The translations under genes and the position numbers were made by a program. Under the pieces are notes generated by a model. That model saw nothing but the letters and a program-made list of their open reading frames with translations. It did no database searches and had not been told where the DNA came from. DNA of 5,117 nt from Pseudomonadota bacterium (GTDB lineage: Bacteria > Pseudomonadota > Alphaproteobacteria > Rhizobiales > Hyphomicrobiaceae). Numbering within the stretch: the first letter of the stretch is position 1; each line of letters opens with the position of its first letter. Shown here in pieces: positions 1-5,117 of the stretch. The stretch lies in NCBI GenBank assembly GCA_021812845.1, contig JAKAML010000142.1:1-5117 (forward strand), read 5' to 3'.

Positions 1-231
1 ACGCTCAAACGGGCATTGCAGGTCGGTGTCTCCGTGGCCCTCACCGCCGCCGTGGTGCTCGCGGTCGTGCTCATCAACACGATGATGATCTCGCGCACCG
101 GCACCGCCTCGCAGGGCGTCGGCACCTGGCTCGCCTTCATTCAGCGCGGCGACATCCAGGCGACCATGATCCTGACCTCGCTCGTCACGGTTCTGTTCGT
201 CTACTGGCAGCGCGACAAGGAGCGCCGCTGA
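1..231 (+). CDS. Small two-helix membrane protein, 5' end outside window (hypothetical)
   Basis: The reading frame is open from the first base and ends at TGA 229-231, giving 76 visible residues. A TTG at 16 could serve as a start, but the frame continues upstream with Leu-Lys-Arg, so the true start is probably outside the window. Two hydrophobic stretches are visible, roughly residues 7-30 (rich in Val, Ala and Leu) and 53-69, joined by a polar loop. The tail is strongly basic (sequence QRDKERR), and with the basic residues before the first helix this suggests that both ends face the cytoplasm. I see no catalytic motif and do not recognise the family. It could be the C-terminal part of a somewhat larger membrane protein. 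Codon use matches the neighbouring genes, so it is likely real. Confidence 0.6.
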   Translation, partial: TLKRALQVGVSVALTAAVVLAVVLINTMMISRTGTASQGVGTWLAFIQRGDIQATMILTSLVTVLFVYWQRDKERR

Positions 232-249
232 CCGCGCTTCGCCACCCCC

Positions 250-894
250 CTACCCCCAGCGGTAGTTGAAGCTGACCGAGATCCGGTCCTCGTCGGACCG
301 GTTCAACGGCACCTCGTGCCGGAGCCAGCTTTCCCACAGCAGCACCGTGCCCGGCTTCGGCGCGACGGTGTGGAACGGGCGGTTGTCGGCGGCTGCGTCT
401 CCCCGGCGCAGTGGTGCGGCCATCATCATCGCGAGCCGCGGATCCTCGAACCGGATCGCGCCTCCGCCCTTGGGCACCGCGACGTAGACCGTCCCGCTCA
501 GCACGCCATGCGGATGGATGTGGCCGCAATGAAATCCGCCCGGCTCCAGCACGTTGATCCAGATGTTGTCGAGGATGATCGCCCGCCCCTCGAGATCCAT
601 CTCCAGCACCTCGGCGAACGCGGCCGCGTGGCGGTCGAGCACCGCCACGAGATCGGCGAACTCGGGAAACCGCCCCGGCAGGTCGTCGAGCGAGGCGTAG
701 GACGTGTAGCCGGGATAGGCGTTGTCCGAGCACCACCGCCGCCCCGCCCCGTCGTCCTCGGCGATCGAGCGGCAGGCCCGCTCCAGCGCCGCCACGAGCC
801 GCCGCCCGGGCGCTCCGGCGAGTTCCGCCCGGTAGATGCGCGTCACGAACAGCGTCTCGATCACACCGCCCCCGCCCGGTCTCGCGTTCACCAT
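250..894 (-). CDS. Putative 2-oxoglutarate/Fe(II)-dependent oxygenase, TIGR02466 type
   Basis: With the ATG at 894 this is 214 residues, close to the usual size of this family of cytoplasmic putative 2OG-Fe(II) oxygenases; their substrates are unknown. The opening [14 protein letters not shown], the core [19 protein letters not shown] followed by [10 protein letters not shown], and FEDPR are all typical of the family. The metal centre is probably formed by His residues in the core cluster (122, 125, 127, 129) and the distal His193 in WLRHEVP. Arg204 in DRISVSFN probably binds 2-oxoglutarate. These assignments are by analogy with the double-stranded beta-helix fold. The start is uncertain: GTG 936 (228 aa, with AGGGGA about 9 bases upstream) and GTG 864 (204 aa, starting directly at IETLF) are alternatives, and the residues before IETLF are Gly/Arg-rich and look unconserved. 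It converges on the membrane-protein gene across 18 bp and diverges from the panD operon. Chemistry fairly sure, substrate unknown. Confidence 0.82.
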   Translation of the reverse strand: MVNARPGGGGVIETLFVTRIYRAELAGAPGRRLVAALERACRSIAEDDGAGRRWCSDNAYPGYTSYASLDDLPGRFPEFADLVAVLDRHAAAFAEVLEMDLEGRAIILDNIWINVLEPGGFHCGHIHPHGVLSGTVYVAVPKGGGAIRFEDPRLAMMMAAPLRRGDAAADNRPFHTVAPKPGTVLLWESWLRHEVPLNRSDEDRISVSFNYRWG

Positions 895-1007
895 GATCCG
901 CCGCGCCCATCCTTGCCCGGAGCAGCCATCCCGCACCTGCGAAATCCCCTTGTCTCCCGGTTCCGAGGTGCTAAAGCCCGTGGCGAAGAATGTCCATGGA
1001 GACGCCG
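895..1007. promoter_or_regulatory. Divergent intergenic region between oxygenase gene and panD operon
   Basis: These about 110 bases separate two divergent genes and must carry their promoters. On the + strand TTGTCT (950-955), a 16-base spacer and TAAAGC (972-977), preceded by an extended-10-like TG at 969-970, form a weak sigma70-like match. It would put the transcript start near 984, giving a short leader to the ATG at 1008. No convincing minus-strand promoter, clear operator palindrome or riboswitch is seen. If the oxygenase starts at GTG 936, the true intergenic space is shorter. Confidence 0.3.
998..1002 (+). promoter_or_regulatory. Ribosome binding site favouring start at 1008
   Basis: GGAGA lies 5-6 bases before the ATG at 1008. 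Two earlier in-frame ATGs, at 990 and 996, have only a weak purine stretch (GGCGAAGA) or none upstream. The site therefore supports 1008 as the main start of the NTF2-like gene. Confidence 0.5.
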
Positions 1008-1439
1008 ATGTCCGACACCGCCGAGAGCGCCACGCGCATTGCGACCGCCAAGCTCATCCGCAGCTACTACGACGCCTTCAACCGCGGCGACAGCGAGGCC
1101 ATGATCGCCATGCTGACGGACGACGTCATCCACGACGTCAACCAGGGCGAGCGCCGCCAGGGCAAGGACAAGTTCCGCGCCTTCAACGCCCGCATGGCGC
1201 ACAACTACGCAGAGCGGCTCGAGGACATCGCCGTCATGGTCTCGAAGGACGGCGCCCGCGCCTCGGCCGAGTTCAACGTCCACGGCGTCTACAAGAACTC
1301 CGAGGAGGGGCTGCCGCCGGCCAAGGGCCAGAGGTACGTGCTGCCGGCCGGCACCTTCTTCGTCGTCCGCGACGGCAAGATCGCCCGCGTCACGACCTAC
1401 TACAATCTGACCGACTGGATGCTGCAGGTCTCGGGCTGA
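1008..1439 (+). CDS. Ketosteroid isomerase-related NTF2-like (SnoaL-type) protein
   Basis: This 143-residue protein has the size and pattern of the small cone-shaped NTF2/SnoaL fold. An N-terminal helix ([13 protein letters not shown], residues 17-29) is followed by [13 protein letters not shown] (35-47), then beta strands including [17 protein letters not shown] (117-133) and a YNLTDW ending. HDVNQG and the YYNL-x-DW tail fit the proteobacterial steroid delta-isomerase-related family (TIGR02096), whose function is not established. Similarity to ketosteroid isomerase does not show steroid activity, since this fold also serves other isomerases, dehydratases, hydrolases and binding proteins. 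It is the first gene of the operon, with 32 bases before panD. In-frame ATGs at 990 and 996 would add 6 or 4 residues (MSMETP); the ribosome site before 1008 makes the shorter form more likely. Family confident, role unknown. Confidence 0.85.
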   Translation: MSDTAESATRIATAKLIRSYYDAFNRGDSEAMIAMLTDDVIHDVNQGERRQGKDKFRAFNARMAHNYAERLEDIAVMVSKDGARASAEFNVHGVYKNSEEGLPPAKGQRYVLPAGTFFVVRDGKIARVTTYYNLTDWMLQVSG

Positions 1440-1460
1440 CGCCGCATCGGCACGAACGAC

Positions 1461-1465
1461 GGAGG
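1461..1465 (+). promoter_or_regulatory. Strong ribosome binding site of panD
   Basis: A perfect GGAGG core sits 6 bases before the ATG at 1472, in the 32-base gap after the NTF2-like gene. It fixes the panD start, which also agrees with the family's N-terminus (ML-x-TMLK). The in-frame open region upstream of 1472 is therefore not coding. It is the only clear independent initiation site for the coupled panD-GNAT-nitrilase block. Confidence 0.75.
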
Positions 1466-1471
1466 GGCAGG

Positions 1472-1843
1472 ATGCTGCTCACCATGCTGAAGTGCAAGCT
1501 GCACCGGGCCACCGTGACCGAGTGCGACCTCCACTACGAGGGCTCGATCTCGATCGACCGCCGGCTGATCGAGGCCGCGGGGCTGCTGATCAACGAGCGG
1601 GTCGAGATCTACAACATCGACAACGGCGAGCGCTTCGCGACCTACGTCATCGAAGGCAAGAAGGGCTCCGGCGTCATCGGGCTCAACGGCGCGGCGGCGC
1701 GAAAGGCGTGCGTCGGCGACAAGCTCATCATCTGCAGCTATGCGCAGATGACCCCCGACGAGGCCCGGACCCACGTCCCCTCGATCGTGATCGTCGGCGC
1801 GCGGAACCGCATTGAGAAGGGTGCGCCGAAGGAGCCCGCATGA
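1472..1843 (+). CDS. panD: Aspartate 1-decarboxylase proenzyme (pyruvoyl-dependent)
   Basis: PanD converts L-aspartate to beta-alanine and CO2 in the cytoplasm, normally to supply pantothenate and coenzyme A. The 123-residue product aligns by eye along its whole length with known PanD proteins. It shows the self-cleavage site Gly24-Ser25 in LHYEGS, where Ser25 would become the pyruvoyl group of the alpha chain. It also has Lys9 and His11 in LKCKLHR, Tyr22, Arg54 with Thr57-Tyr58 in GERFATY, and Asn72 in GLNGAAA. All key active-site residues are present, so it should be active. [12 protein letters not shown] resembles actinobacterial PanD as much as that of E. coli. The stop overlaps the GNAT start (ATGA at 1840-1843). 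No other pantothenate gene lies nearby, so it may be the cell's only panD, placed here, or a second copy with a dedicated role. Identification very sure. Confidence 0.96.
   Translation: MLLTMLKCKLHRATVTECDLHYEGSISIDRRLIEAAGLLINERVEIYNIDNGERFATYVIEGKKGSGVIGLNGAAARKACVGDKLIICSYAQMTPDEARTHVPSIVIVGARNRIEKGAPKEPA
1829..1834 (+). promoter_or_regulatory. Ribosome binding site of the GNAT gene inside panD
   Basis: AAGGAG lies within the last codons of panD, 5 bases before the ATG at 1840. With the ATGA overlap at 1840-1843 it indicates stop-start translational coupling. A weaker GAAGG (2445-2449), 4 bases before the ATG at 2454, plays the same role for the nitrilase-like gene. Confidence 0.65.
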
Positions 1844-2457
1844 GCGCCGCCCTGATCCACCGGAAGGGGCGCATCACCGCCCGCGCGCTGACCGGGCCCG
1901 ACCTCGTCGCGGCATTGCCCGCCCTCGCCCGCCTGCGCATGACCGTGTTCCGCGACTGGCCCTACCTCTACGACGGCAGCCTCGCCTACGAGGAGGCCTA
2001 CCTCGCCAAGTTCGCGGCCGCCAAGGGGGCCGTCTGCATCGCCGCCTACGACGGCGACGACATGGTCGGCGCCTCGACCGCCGGTCCCCTGGTCGAGACC
2101 GACGCCGAGTTCGTCGCCCCCTTCGCTGCGGCCGGCTACGACACCCGGCGCGTCTTCTACTGCGGCGAGAGCGTGCTTCTCGCCTCCCATCGCGGCCACG
2201 GCCTTGGCCACGCCTTCTTCGACGGCCGCGAGGGGCACGCGCGGGCGCTCGGCGGCTTCGCCTGGTCGAGCTTCTGCCGCGTCGTCAGGCCCGACGACCA
2301 TCCCCTGAAGCCGCAGGACTACCGCCCGCTCGACGAGTTCTGGAAAAGGCGCGGCTACGCCCCGGCGCCTGGCATGGTCGCCGGCTACGAGTGGAAGGAC
2401 GTCGACCAGCCGCAGCCGACCATGCATCCGATGCAGTTCTGGCTGAAGGCGCTATGA
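1840..2457 (+). CDS. GNAT-family N-acetyltransferase, split counterpart of the RimI part of GNAT-nitrilase proteins
   Basis: This 205-residue protein carries the acetyl-CoA binding signature of GNAT motif A: the strand [10 protein letters not shown] (105-114) followed by SHRGHGLG (116-123), matching the R/Q-x-x-G-x-G/A pyrophosphate loop. DEFWKRRGY (165-173) is the typical motif B end of the fold. An N-terminal stretch [10 protein letters not shown] with YEEAYL (37-54) is probably the substrate side. It should transfer an acyl group from acyl-CoA to an amine, in the cytoplasm; the substrate cannot be read from the sequence. It overlaps panD by ATGA at its start and the nitrilase-like gene by ATGA (2454-2457) at its end. 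Because related proteins such as Bacillus YhcX fuse a GNAT to this kind of nitrilase, the two probably act together. A PanZ-like role in PanD maturation is possible, but the protein is much longer than PanZ. GNAT fold confident. Confidence 0.88.
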   Translation: MSAALIHRKGRITARALTGPDLVAALPALARLRMTVFRDWPYLYDGSLAYEEAYLAKFAAAKGAVCIAAYDGDDMVGASTAGPLVETDAEFVAPFAAAGYDTRRVFYCGESVLLASHRGHGLGHAFFDGREGHARALGGFAWSSFCRVVRPDDHPLKPQDYRPLDEFWKRRGYAPAPGMVAGYEWKDVDQPQPTMHPMQFWLKAL

Positions 2458-3383
2458 CCGCCGCCGCCCGCCCCGCGCGTCCGGACGTCGTCCGCATCGC
2501 CGCCGCACAGTACCCGATCGGCGAGCCCGCCTCGCTCGACGCCTGGCAGGACAAGATCGCGCAGTGGGTCGCCGACGGCGCCGCCACCGGCGCCAGCCTC
2601 CTCGTGTTCCCGGAGTACGCCGCGATCGAGCAGGCCGCCGCCTTCGGCACCGCCGTCTCGTCGGATCTCGCCGCGACCCTCGCCGCCGTCGCCGGCGAGG
2701 CCGCCCGCCGCGTCACGCTCCACCAGGAACTCGCGGAAAGGCACGGCGTCCACATCCTCGTCGGCTCCGGACCGGTCCGGACCGGCGACGGCCGCTACGT
2801 CAACGCCGCCCAGCTCGTCACCCCGGGCGGCCTCGTCGGCGAGCAGGAAAAGATCATCATGACGCCGTTCGAGCGCGACTGGGGCATCAGCCCCGGCGGC
2901 CCGATACGGGTGTTCGAGACCGGGCTCGGCAGCATCGCCGTCGCCATCTGCTACGACAGCGAGTTCCCGCTCCTCGTCCGCGCCATGGCCGAGGCCGGGG
3001 CCGAGATCGTGCTCGTCCCCTCCTGCACCGAGCGCGTCTCGGGCTTCCACCGCGTGGCGACCGGCGCCAAGGCGCGCGCGCTCGAGAACACGATCGTCAC
3101 CGTGCAGAGCCCGACCGTGGGCGATGCGCCGTGGTCCCCGGCCGTCGACCGCAATTCCGGAAAAGCTGCGATCTACGTGCCGAGCGAGCACGGCGTCTCC
3201 GACGACGGCGTCATCGCCGAGGGCGTGCTCGACCGGCCGATGTGGGTCGCGGGCACGGTCGATCTCGATCGCCTGCGGCGCCTGCGCACCAGCGGCGAGA
3301 TGCGCAACTACGCCGATTGGTCGGCCCAGCCCGGTGCCGTGGCGCTCGGCGGCCGGATCGAGCGGCAATCGCTCGTCGGCTGA
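2454..3383 (+). CDS. Carbon-nitrogen hydrolase, nitrilase superfamily, Rim1-like (class 12)
   Basis: This 309-residue protein has the complete nitrilase-superfamily triad: Glu54 in LLVFPEYA, Lys133 in EQEKIIMTPFE and Cys166 in AICYDSEFP. A further Glu140 in TPFE is at the place of the family's second active-site glutamate. VRIAAAQYP near the N-terminus is the usual first strand. The enzyme should hydrolyse an amide (less likely a nitrile) through a cysteine thioester intermediate, releasing ammonia or an amine. The MTPFE and YDSEFP wording suggests the Rim1-like subgroup, some of which carry an N-terminal RimI-type acetyltransferase. The ATG at 2454 overlaps the GNAT stop, and the preceding GAAGG supports it; the frame is open further upstream but there lies under the GNAT gene. 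It is the last gene of the operon and ends 5 bp from the convergent TadG-like gene. Superfamily very sure, substrate unknown; it could also relate to beta-ureidopropionase-like chemistry. Confidence 0.92.
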   Translation: MTAAARPARPDVVRIAAAQYPIGEPASLDAWQDKIAQWVADGAATGASLLVFPEYAAIEQAAAFGTAVSSDLAATLAAVAGEAARRVTLHQELAERHGVHILVGSGPVRTGDGRYVNAAQLVTPGGLVGEQEKIIMTPFERDWGISPGGPIRVFETGLGSIAVAICYDSEFPLLVRAMAEAGAEIVLVPSCTERVSGFHRVATGAKARALENTIVTVQSPTVGDAPWSPAVDRNSGKAAIYVPSEHGVSDDGVIAEGVLDRPMWVAGTVDLDRLRRLRTSGEMRNYADWSAQPGAVALGGRIERQSLVG

Positions 3384-3388
3384 GCGCC

Positions 3389-5117
3389 CTACTCCGTCAG
3401 CCTGAGCTCGGTGAGACTGGCGCCGATCGAGTTGAACGCCTCGACCAGCTCGCTCTCGGTTCCCGGCGCGTAGGCGTAGGGCGGCTTCGACGCGCACGCC
3501 TCGAGCTTGGCGAGCGTCGGCTGATCCACGATGCCGAACGCCACGGTGTAGATCGTGATGCCCTTGTCCTTGGCGTTCTGGCACACCTGGCTCATGCGGT
3601 CATCTGTGTACTGCTTGAAGCCCTCGTAGGTGACGCCCGGAACGACGCCGCTGTTCAAGTATCCGTAGGCCGACCAGTCGGACCACACCGCGCCGTCCTG
3701 GCTCGGATCGATGTTGTTGCTGCCGTCCGTCATCAGCACCAGGACCTTGCGGATCTTGCCGTAGGGCGCGCCTTCGCTGAACGGCGCCTCCGGCGACAGG
3801 ACGCGCCAGCCCCACGCCAGCCCTTCTGCGACGTTGGTCCCGGAGCCGTTCCAGTGCACCATCTTGTCGATGGCCGCGATGACGTCCGACTTGTTGTTGG
3901 TCAACGGCAGGATCGGGTCCGGGCAGCTCTTGTTCGGGCCCGACGTGTCGGGGCCGGCCTCGTCGATCGCGGCGTTGGAATTGTTGTATTGCAGTGTCGA
4001 GCGGTGCGTCCAGCCGTTCCAGTTGTCCTTGAACGGCGACGGCACGAGATCCGGCCGGTCGGTCAGATAGTCGTTCGCCGAGACGAAATTCCAGCCGTTG
4101 GCCGCGATCTTCGCCGCGTCCGGCTGGTCGGGCCAGAACCACGGCACGAACATGGTATCGGCCGTCCCCTGGTCGGGCGGCGTGTCGTCGGTGTCGTAGG
4201 GGGCCGGCCGTGCGATGACGCAGCCCTTCCAGGTCGTGTTCGGGATCTTGGCGAAGAGATCGAAGTAGTTGATCGTGCCGGGGTTGGCGATCCAGCACGG
4301 GTCGTAGAACACGAACGGCGACGGCACGTCGGCGGCGCTCGCCGCCTGCGCCGGAGCGACGCCGAGGAGCTCGCGCACGACCCCCGCGAAGCGCGGCAGC
4401 GCGTCGAACAGCGAGCCCGTCGTGCCGGGGCCGGGGCCGGGGCTCGATCCGCCGCCACCGGTCTGGCAGCCCGCCTCGTAGCCGAACGACTCCCAGCGGA
4501 GAGCGAGGCCGTTGCGCGACGAGCCGCCGGCGGTGTCCATCCACGCCATCTGCGCCGGGCCGTTGCCGATGTTGACGGCGCCGACATAGGGCACGACGGC
4601 GAACTTGAGCCTCGAGACCGACGTCGCGCCCCTGTGTACCGCTTCGACGAGATCCTTCGCCCCGGTCTTGAGGTCGTCCATGTAGTCGCGCATGGACCCC
4701 GTGTTGTCGAGCACGAGTGCGATCTCGACGTCCTCCGCCGCAGCCGCCGCCTTCGACTTCACCGTCAGCGGAAACGACTCCGTGCCGAGAACCTGCGTGA
4801 TCGACGCCGGCAGCAGCGCGTCGACCTTCATCTCGATCACGTTGCCGACCAGCGAGACGTCGACGTTCGTGATGTTGGCCCCGAACAGCTTGTGGGCGTT
4901 GACCGCGAAGAACTTCTCGGCCTGCGCCTTGATCTCGGCCTCGGTCTTGAGGCCGCCGCTGCGGGAGGCGAGCACCGCCGCATCTGCGGAGGCCTGCAGC
5001 GAGGTCCGCGCCGCGAGCCCGCGCCCGTAGTCGAGTGCGACGCCGACCGCGCCGACGATCAGCACCAGCAGCACCGCGAACAGCGCGGCGACATTGCCGT
5101 ACGTGCTCGCGGCGATC
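3389..5117 (-). CDS. TadG-like protein with von Willebrand factor A domain, N-terminus cut by window edge
   Basis: The visible 575 residues run from the right edge to TAG at 3389-3391. The frame passes a GTG at 5074 but stays open upstream with GNVAALFAVLLVLI, the typical TadE/TadG N-terminus, so the start lies just outside the window. A single membrane anchor (about residues 7-30) is followed by DYGRGLAARTSLQASADAA, characteristic of Flp-pilus TadG-like proteins (PF13400 type). A vWA domain follows: MIDAS DNTGSM at about 137-142, SGTNVAEGL at about 425-433 and LMTDGSNN at about 461-468, ending in TIYTVAFG near 522-529. About 240 residues are inserted between the second vWA strand and the MIDAS threonine, with a Gly/Pro linker and several cysteines. 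It probably sits in the inner membrane with the vWA domain in the periplasm, acting in pilus assembly or envelope adhesion. No other tad gene is in view, so an orphan TadG-like role is equally possible. Confidence 0.88.
   Translation of the reverse strand, partial: IAASTYGNVAALFAVLLVLIVGAVGVALDYGRGLAARTSLQASADAAVLASRSGGLKTEAEIKAQAEKFFAVNAHKLFGANITNVDVSLVGNVIEMKVDALLPASITQVLGTESFPLTVKSKAAAAAEDVEIALVLDNTGSMRDYMDDLKTGAKDLVEAVHRGATSVSRLKFAVVPYVGAVNIGNGPAQMAWMDTAGGSSRNGLALRWESFGYEAGCQTGGGGSSPGPGPGTTGSLFDALPRFAGVVRELLGVAPAQAASAADVPSPFVFYDPCWIANPGTINYFDLFAKIPNTTWKGCVIARPAPYDTDDTPPDQGTADTMFVPWFWPDQPDAAKIAANGWNFVSANDYLTDRPDLVPSPFKDNWNGWTHRSTLQYNNSNAAIDEAGPDTSGPNKSCPDPILPLTNNKSDVIAAIDKMVHWNGSGTNVAEGLAWGWRVLSPEAPFSEGAPYGKIRKVLVLMTDGSNNIDPSQDGAVWSDWSAYGYLNSGVVPGVTYEGFKQYTDDRMSQVCQNAKDKGITIYTVAFGIVDQPTLAKLEACASKPPYAYAPGTESELVEAFNSIGASLTELRLTE
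4425..4442. repeat. Three perfect CCGGGG hexanucleotide repeats
   Basis: CCGGGG occurs three times in tandem inside the TadG-like gene, encoding the Pro-Gly-Pro-Gly-Pro-Gly linker after a GGGGSS run. The unit is six bases, so a gain or loss of copies would alter linker length without shifting the frame. Confidence 0.8.

Noticed and set aside
185..910. Second minus-strand frame over the oxygenase gene, and a + strand frame at 316-1104
   Set aside because: Both translate to Arg/Pro/Ala-rich shadow sequence, while the 250-894 frame shows conserved family motifs.
836..1471. Upstream open extension in frame with panD
   Set aside because: It overlaps the NTF2-like gene in another frame, reads as Arg-rich nonsense, and the GGAGG site and family N-terminus fix panD at 1472.
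1812..2453. Upstream extension in frame with the nitrilase, as a possible native GNAT-nitrilase fusion or frameshift
   Set aside because: The GNAT is complete in its own frame up to its stop, the extension is an Arg/Pro-rich shadow, and ATGA overlap with a ribosome site explains the junction without a frameshift.
1472..3383. Possible Nit1C-type nitrile cluster
   Set aside because: That cluster pairs a nitrilase and GNAT with a radical SAM protein and other hallmark genes, none of which is present, and the nitrilase here looks Rim1-like instead.
2385..3584. A 399-codon minus-strand open frame opposite the nitrilase-like gene
   Set aside because: It lies antisense to a gene with a complete catalytic triad, its translation is low-complexity Arg/Gly/Ala/Asp-rich with no motif, and long antisense frames are common in DNA this GC-rich.
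4325..4390. A stretch resembling the end of a signal peptide (GVAPAQAASAADV) within the TadG-like protein
   Set aside because: It lies deep inside the chain and the preceding segment contains charged residues, so it is not a convincing hydrophobic export signal; more likely an Ala-rich linker.
3600..4587. Minus-strand frames of 314 and 174 codons inside the TadG-like gene
   Set aside because: They are out-of-frame shadows of the vWA coding sequence, rich in Arg, with no recognisable domain.

Overview
The window is very GC-rich, with strong G/C preference at third codon positions, tightly packed genes and Shine-Dalgarno-led starts. Together with the gene families present, this suggests an alphaproteobacterium, probably of the Hyphomicrobiales (Rhizobiales) type. 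That assignment is inference from composition and family distribution, not from a marker gene. I see no rRNA, tRNA, CRISPR, insertion sequence or integrase.

Layout, left to right. (1) The end of a small two-helix membrane protein on the + strand, cut by the left edge. (2) Convergent to it, after 18 bp, a minus-strand putative 2-oxoglutarate/Fe(II) oxygenase of the TIGR02466 type. (3) A divergent intergenic region (about 895-1007) that must hold the promoters for both directions. (4) A compact + strand operon of four genes: a ketosteroid-isomerase-related NTF2-like protein, aspartate 1-decarboxylase (panD), a GNAT acetyltransferase, and a nitrilase-superfamily carbon-nitrogen hydrolase. The last three are joined by two ATGA stop/start overlaps, so they are probably translationally coupled. 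(5) Convergent to the operon after only 5 bp, a long minus-strand TadG-like protein with a von Willebrand A domain, whose first residues lie beyond the right edge.

The operon is the most interesting part. PanD makes beta-alanine from aspartate and normally serves pantothenate/CoA synthesis, but no panB, panC or panE lies here. Instead panD is locked to a GNAT and a nitrilase-like amidase. The nitrilase resembles the Rim1-like (class 12) branch, some members of which, such as Bacillus YhcX, carry a GNAT domain fused to the N-terminus; here the two parts are separate overlapping genes. The cluster could be a dedicated pathway that makes, acylates or trims a beta-alanine-containing or other amide compound, or the GNAT could help PanD mature as PanZ does in enterobacteria. 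Both ideas are hypotheses. The flanking oxygenase and TadG-like genes show no evident functional link to it.
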